Part shown: one piece after another, positions 60,001 to 64,000 of the stretch
How the letters are laid out: the number at the start of each line of letters is the position of its first letter
Position numbering within the stretch: the first letter of the stretch is position 1
Origin: Hydractinia symbiolongicarpus
Lineage: Eukaryota; Cnidaria; Hydrozoa; Anthoathecata; Hydractiniidae
DNA length: 64,000 nt
Direction of reading: 5' to 3'
Assembly (NCBI RefSeq): GCF_029227915.1
Contig: NC_079878.1
Location: 8,308,001 to 8,372,000 of the forward strand
Program-made: the position numbers and the translations under genes
Notes under the pieces: generated by a model
What the model was told of the DNA's origin: nothing
The model's database searches: none
Seen by the model: the letters and a program-made list of their open reading frames with translations, nothing else

Positions 60001-62210
60001 ATAAGAGGTATGCACTCACAGTAATATTGGGCTTTGTGTACAGTTTGTGATTCAGTTTAAAATTATATTATGCATAATCTATTTTAAAATACCTGTATAC
60101 GTCTGTCGGTAGCGAGATGTATACACAATGCGGTATAGCGAACCCGTGGATTTTTCCAAGGGCTACCAACTAGTTATATGAATTTTACCTGGACTTCTGC
60201 CCCTTTCTCTTCTCGGCTGATATGTAGGAGGTGGCCTACGATCATCTCTTGAGTACATTGCACGATAGGGCGCAGCATGAATTACATGGTCTGCTGGAGG
60301 AGGTGCAGCATAGATTACCACAGGTTGTCCTCGATATTCCATCCTAAATGACAATTGTTTCAATCAATACTTTTATTAAAACTTTTTCACTATAGTGATT
60401 TTTGCAACACAATTTTAAGAAAATCAATGTACCAGTTTATTTGTTTTCTAATAATTTTTCATTCTAAACTTTACAGTTTTTTTAAGGAAATCTTTCAAGG
60501 AAAATTGTTTCTGCATTGCATTAAGGGACTTGATTTTAATAACATAACACAAACTTGTTTGTTTCGTTTCTAATATGTATATTTTTTAGTCGTCTGAGAT
60601 ATTTGCTTGATATAATAGTATATCCTTTTATGCATTTCATGAATAGTGAAATTCTATTATCTTTAACAGTCAATTATATATATAAAAAATTGCAGACAAG
60701 TACTTTCAGAAACATTGCAAAAAATATATAAAGAAATTGGGAAGAATTAATCATGTATAATATCCATAAAGTTGTGCAATTAGGGCAGCGTAGACTTAAT
60801 GAGAAGAAAGCTTACCTTCGCCACAGAGCTTTTAATCATTTTTAAGACTGACTAAGAGAACTACATAATAGCATATCCACAATCCATTTTTAATAGCTTT
60901 CGGATTTTAATGGACCAATTATGTATATAACAAATTCTCTTGGATTTTAGGTTTATGTAGCAAATTTTCTACTGCACTTCATGTTTTTCGCAACCCTCAA
61001 ATATAACTAGCATTGGAAAAAATCCTAAAACAAACAGTCCAACAGATGTCGTTTCTGGGCAAATAAAAATGTGTGCAGGTAACATGATATGTAAAGTAAA
61101 TAAAAACAAAAATTCAACAATATAATCAAGATGTATTTAGTTAAACCATGCAATAACCAAATAAGTAAGTAATTTGTGCAACTTCTTTATACATGTATTG
61201 CCAAATTTTAACACAATTGCAAATATCAAGAACAGCAACCGCATTAGACCATTAAATAAGTTCCAGAAACCTTAAACTCCAACTAAGCATTTTGCTATGC
61301 AACTTCCACTACATAACATGTCTAAAGTACCATCCAAGCCAACTAATAAAGCCTTTATATTCAGCCAAAATCTTCAGTTTTTCTTCCAAATGTACTCTCT
61401 TCAAACTCCAAACTTACCTCAATTTATATTATATATATCTCCATCAAAGTGTGTATTACCAACACAAAGCTTAGTATACAATACCACATTACAAAATCTT
61501 GAAACACCATGGATACTTACCCAGCAGGTGGATAACCACCATGTATACGGTGCATGGACTGTCCTCCTCTGCCATAGTCTGGAGTTTTACCTGGTTCATT
61601 ATAATTTGTACGGAGATCTCGTTCACCCATTCGGTTAGGTGCTTCATTAGCTTTTGTAGCTGAACGAATGTCAACAAAATCTACAAAGGCAGCTCTTCCA
61701 CCATCTGGACTTGTTTTCGGCAGCAACTTTACCTTTTCAACTCGACCATACCTTTATTAACAAAAACAATTTTCTTTTTTAATCACTTTCATAGCTAGCT
61801 AGCAAGCTGGAGTTTAAATTGAAAGTAAAAAGGCAAAAAATAAAACTTTTATTAGCTACTGTGTTACTGCAAACATCTATTCTGTTATACAGGTTAACAT
61901 AAAGCCATATTACACAATTTTGCAAGTTTTTAATGGACAGTCAGCTCGCCAGCTTCTACTCAGCTCCTAGCTATATATATTTGTAATATCTGGCTAGCCA
62001 TATACAATTTATGCAACCAAATATAATTAAATAACACTAAACATGTGGGTAATTTTTAAATTGTAAGACATAAAAACTCTCTTGCAACAGTAGTAAAGCC
62101 TTGTGGTAATTAGCAAGTGTACAACACCTTGAAAAGTAATCTTGTATCTGCTCCTCTCTCGCATTTTCTGGTAGGTTACCAACCCAAAGATGCCTTGATT
62201 CTCGAACCAT
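53046..62210 (-). CDS. spen: Spen (split ends/SHARP family): four RRMs and SPOC domain, 1210 aa
   Basis: Thirteen exons: 62128-62210, 61521-61751, 60189-60343, 58851-58994, 58398-58509, 58156-58232, 57429-57568, 57131-57259, 56797-57024, 54375-56289, 53966-54096, 53691-53849, 53046-53174 (3633 nt, all GT/AG, phases consistent). Start ATG at 62210 gives MVRESRHLWVGNLPEN, as in human SPEN. RRMs lie at about 5-85, 190-267, 286-358 and 366-440; SPOC about 1050-1210. Spen proteins bind RNA through the RRMs and recruit corepressors (SMRT/NCoR, SETD1-type) through SPOC, acting in Notch and nuclear-receptor repression. Four RRMs separate it from RBM15/Spenito, which have three. The middle is far shorter than in human SPEN (3664 aa). 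No receptor-interaction region is recognisable. Confidence 0.95.
53166..53282. repeat. 56-bp tandem duplication over the last spen splice acceptor
   Basis: Position i equals i+56 from 53166 through 53226, giving two complete copies of a unit with TATCCAGGCTAAATAAGACA. Each copy contains TTATTTAG/CCTGGATAT on the minus strand, hence two identical acceptor sites (AG at 53175-53176 and 53231-53232). Confidence 0.95.
54167..54337. mobile_element. Tc1/mariner (pogo-like) MITE, 171 bp, in spen intron 10
   Basis: The termini are inverted: CAGTGGAATCTCTCTATCTC left and, on the minus strand, CAGTGGAATCTCTATCTCGA right. GTTCGAGATAGAG motifs recur inside. CAGT ends are typical of pogo/Tigger elements. 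TA follows the right end; the left flank is TG, so the duplication is not perfect. It fills most of the 278-bp intron 54097-54374. Confidence 0.7.
54375..56289 (-). CDS. spen: spen exon 10: large low-complexity central exon
   Basis: This exon of 1915 nt (about 638 codons) starts with the end of RRM4 (VDYASPACRDGFYSRMEK, a family-typical segment) and continues through an RS/Tyr-rich stretch, a Lys-rich block (KKKEKKKKKEKKEKQKK), Glu-rich repeats with many KxE sites, a poly-Ser acidic patch (SSSSSSSSSSESEDSDD) and a second RS region. It ends with the start of SPOC (FPVMWQGLLGLKNDTAAVQ). Most of it should be disordered. The donor is TCAG/GTGGGG, chosen because it restores the SPOC frame. Confidence 0.93.
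56797..62210 (-). CDS. spen: spen exons 1-9: RRM1 to RRM4
   Basis: RRM1 (exons 1-2): RHLWVGNLPEN as RNP2, AAFVDFVDI as RNP1, followed by the conserved GERDLRTNYNEPG. Exon 3 is an Arg/Pro-rich linker. RRM2 (exons 4-6): ATVLVKNLSS, ELYHEFKKYGEI, HAYVKFMK. RRM3 (exons 7-8): RTVFVGNLEKT and TYSFVQYID. RRM4 (exon 9 into 10): NSLWVGNLQSN, FGQALVRFE. In RRM2 the split over three exons and a non-canonical RNP1 match its known atypical character in the family. Introns carry hairpins and dispersed repeats (59742-60176). Confidence 0.93.
57890..57995 (+). repeat. dispersed repeat pair, copy 2
   Basis: CTGTCCGCCTAGCCTAGGTG, then CGTTTGACGCTTTTGTTCAT, match 45085-45200 in order and orientation. It lies in the spen intron 57569-58155. 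Confidence 0.5.
59742..59838 (-). repeat. dispersed short repeat, copy 3 (CCCGTGGA hairpin family)
   Basis: On the minus strand: TTAGTCTTTAACCCATGGAA, AATTCACAGGGTTGCCCG, TATATCGCATTTCGTG and a tail AGACGAATAGACGTACGAAT. Located in spen intron 3 (58995-60188). Confidence 0.6.
59966..60021. repeat. 26-bp-stem inverted repeat in spen intron 3
   Basis: Arms 59966-59991 and 59996-60021 are complementary except at one base (stem includes GTGAGTGCATACCTCTTA), with loop AACC. Confidence 0.85.
60091..60176 (-). repeat. dispersed short repeat, copy 4 (CCCGTGGA hairpin family)
   Basis: On the minus strand: ACTAGTTGGTAGCCCTTGGA, AAAATCCACGGGTTCGC, ACCGCATTGTG, and the tail GACAGACGTATACAG. It has the same orientation as the copy at 59742-59838, with a long hairpin between them. 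Confidence 0.65.
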
Positions 62211-64000
62211 AATTATTATGAATTCATTCACATATAATCACAGTTATCTTAAGTTATCCAAAAATCATTTCAACTATTTAGTTTGTTTTCTTTTTTTAGC
62301 CAAATGAGGATCCCAATAGTTCAACCCCAGATTCGAGCAACGTCAATCAAATTACGTCTAACCATGTTTAAATCTTCCATGAAAAAAAATTAACAACAGC
62401 ACTTTAGCATACAACGGTGAGTGTGAACACGCTGTAAATTCTTGCTCCACCTGCACAGGAAAGAATCAAATTTGATTGTCTTATTTATTAAAAAAATTGG
62501 AGGACCGTGCGCATAAGAATGTTTTCAGAACATCAAAACAAAACTTACTTTTTCCAAATGCAATTCCAACAAACTGTGAAATTTTCGTAAGAAACTCCTA
62601 GTTTTTTGAATTTCTATATTTCAAAAATCTCTATAATTCAAGTAAAAGTTCAAGTCTCTTCGCGCACGTTATATTATGAGACATACAGGTTAAGGATACG
62701 TCGTTTTCCAACCTCGTCCCCGCGAGCTTTGTATGTCCCTCTGTCCCTCTATCTACATAAAAGTGGTCGTTTCCGACGTTTGTGAACAACATGTTGTTCG
62801 GAAACCACATGTTTTTCTTTTCACTTAGAATACTCGCTATATTTCCTAAACTGTGTAACATAAAACTATGTAATGATAGTACTTTTTTATGTCGTCCAGT
62901 TATAAAAAGAGACAAAGAGCCCTGGGGTCGAGGTTGTTTTTGATATCAATATCAACATAAATTTTAGTAGTATTTTTTTCACCCTGCCGGGTTCTTTTAC
63001 TAACTCTTTCTTGATGCTGCATGGCTATGATACTTACTGAGTTTTATGTTTATCTATTAGACATGTGGTACGCCAATTTTTTCGTCCCATAACTCTGATA
63101 TAGTCTTATATTATATATCATTCTACAAAGTTTGGACACCTGTAAGCAGATTTCCTGGGTTTTTTTTCGGATAGTACTTAATGATCGGAAAAAATAGGAT
63201 TTTTGGGGTAATTTTTTCTCCGTATTTATAAATGCTTTATAAATTTATGAATATAAAGTTCGTGCGCAAAATAAGTTTTATTAAAAATAACATAGGTTTG
63301 TTGTTGTACAATTTTCTGTTAAAGAATTTTATTTGAATAATATTTTATGTTATATGCTTTTCAGTGATAGAAAAGTCGGGAATTTGTCAAAAATATTGAT
63401 TTAGGTGTTTCATGTATCTAAATGAAGCCTCAAAATGTTTTTAAATTGTCTTAATTTCCACTTTTTTGTCATTTTTGAAGTTTAAATGTAAGTTCCAGTA
63501 TTTCCTGGTTTTGACAAAACCTTAAATGTTTGAAAAAGAGAGCAGCATTTACATTTCCTAGTACCATATCTGAGGATCTAGTTACATGGTTTAGGGTGGT
63601 GAAGCATGCATCATTTTCCTGTTATTCAAAACATGGTCTTTTTTGTAAGTAGCAAATGCAGCTTTTTGGTTAATGAATTTGTTCTTTTTTTGTTGTTGGC
63701 AGGGAAGGTGAAATGGTAGCTACCTTAAAAACAAAAGTTTAGTTTCAAAGCTTTACAGATAGCTCAATCAAAATTTTAAGAGGAGCACTAAGCAAATGCA
63801 GTTATGACATTTGCCACAGTAACAATTATACTTAATGGGTATGGAGCTTTTACTAAATCGAATACTAAACTGAGATAGTGTACGCCACGTAATACTGATA
63901 TTGATTTTCATTAATATTCAAAAATCCTTCATATGCTGGATTGCAATTATTACCTAAAAGCTTTAACCACCGCCGCATTAATTTTATTCAAAAAAATATC
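62211..64000. other. spen 5' flank and right window edge
   Basis: This should contain the spen promoter and 5' UTR, but I could not place a TSS. A MITE-like element sits at 62708-62936. From 62937 to 64000 no gene, tRNA or clear repeat is visible; the sequence is AT-rich with scattered homopolymers. Confidence 0.5.
62708..62936. mobile_element. MITE-like element with CAACCTCG termini, copy 3
   Basis: CAACCTCGTCCCCGCG at the left and CCCTGGGGTCGAGGTTG at the right are inverted, 229 bp apart. The termini relate to those at 20195-20650 and 21378-21443. It lies about 0.5 kb upstream of the spen ATG. Confidence 0.55.

Overview
The window is animal nuclear DNA: AT-rich, intron-rich, with metazoan gene families (a RAB3GAP1 orthologue, PMP22/claudin-type tetraspan proteins, a Spen protein with four RRMs and a SPOC domain) and many short non-autonomous transposons. 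The composition and the THAP-type element fit a cnidarian, perhaps a hydrozoan. That placement is an inference; nothing here proves the phylum.

Layout. (1) 419-19281, plus strand: the C-terminal ~800 codons of RAB3GAP1 in 17 exons; its start lies left of the window. The 7-kb intron 488-7498 holds two antisense claudin-like genes (1414-1920 and 4617-5219). The intron 13618-16309 holds a THAP-domain DNA transposon with terminal inverted repeats and a 7-bp target duplication, itself nested in an older inverted-repeat element. (2) 19282-34260: gene-poor, with MITE-like elements, hairpins and a 1.3-kb minisatellite. (3) 34260-50970: three tandem segmental copies of one five-exon gene, all plus strand and each with a 945-nt CDS (314 aa). 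The protein has an N-terminal hydrophobic segment, a Ser/Thr/Asn-rich stalk and an alpha-helical, cysteine-containing domain with no family I recognise. Intron phases are 1-0-0-0, as in IL-6/G-CSF-type helical cytokine genes. All three promoters carry a TATA box, a perfect NF-kappaB consensus site and a CRE-like TGACGTAA. This is the best candidate for an undescribed system. (4) 50055-53045: intergenic, with a minisatellite and a tRNA-like SINE. (5) 53046-62210, minus strand: a complete Spen orthologue, 13 exons and 1210 aa, with RRM1-4, an RS/acidic/lysine-rich middle and a C-terminal SPOC domain. The acceptor of its last exon lies inside a 56-bp tandem duplication. (6) 62211-64000: its 5' flank with one MITE-like element, and nothing else recognisable.

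The single-copy genes are cell-biological housekeeping genes (Rab3/Rab18 regulation, RNA-linked transcriptional control) and are not obviously linked functionally to the tandem array. Exon boundaries were read by eye from GT/AG sites, phase continuity and family similarity; no alignment or search was run.
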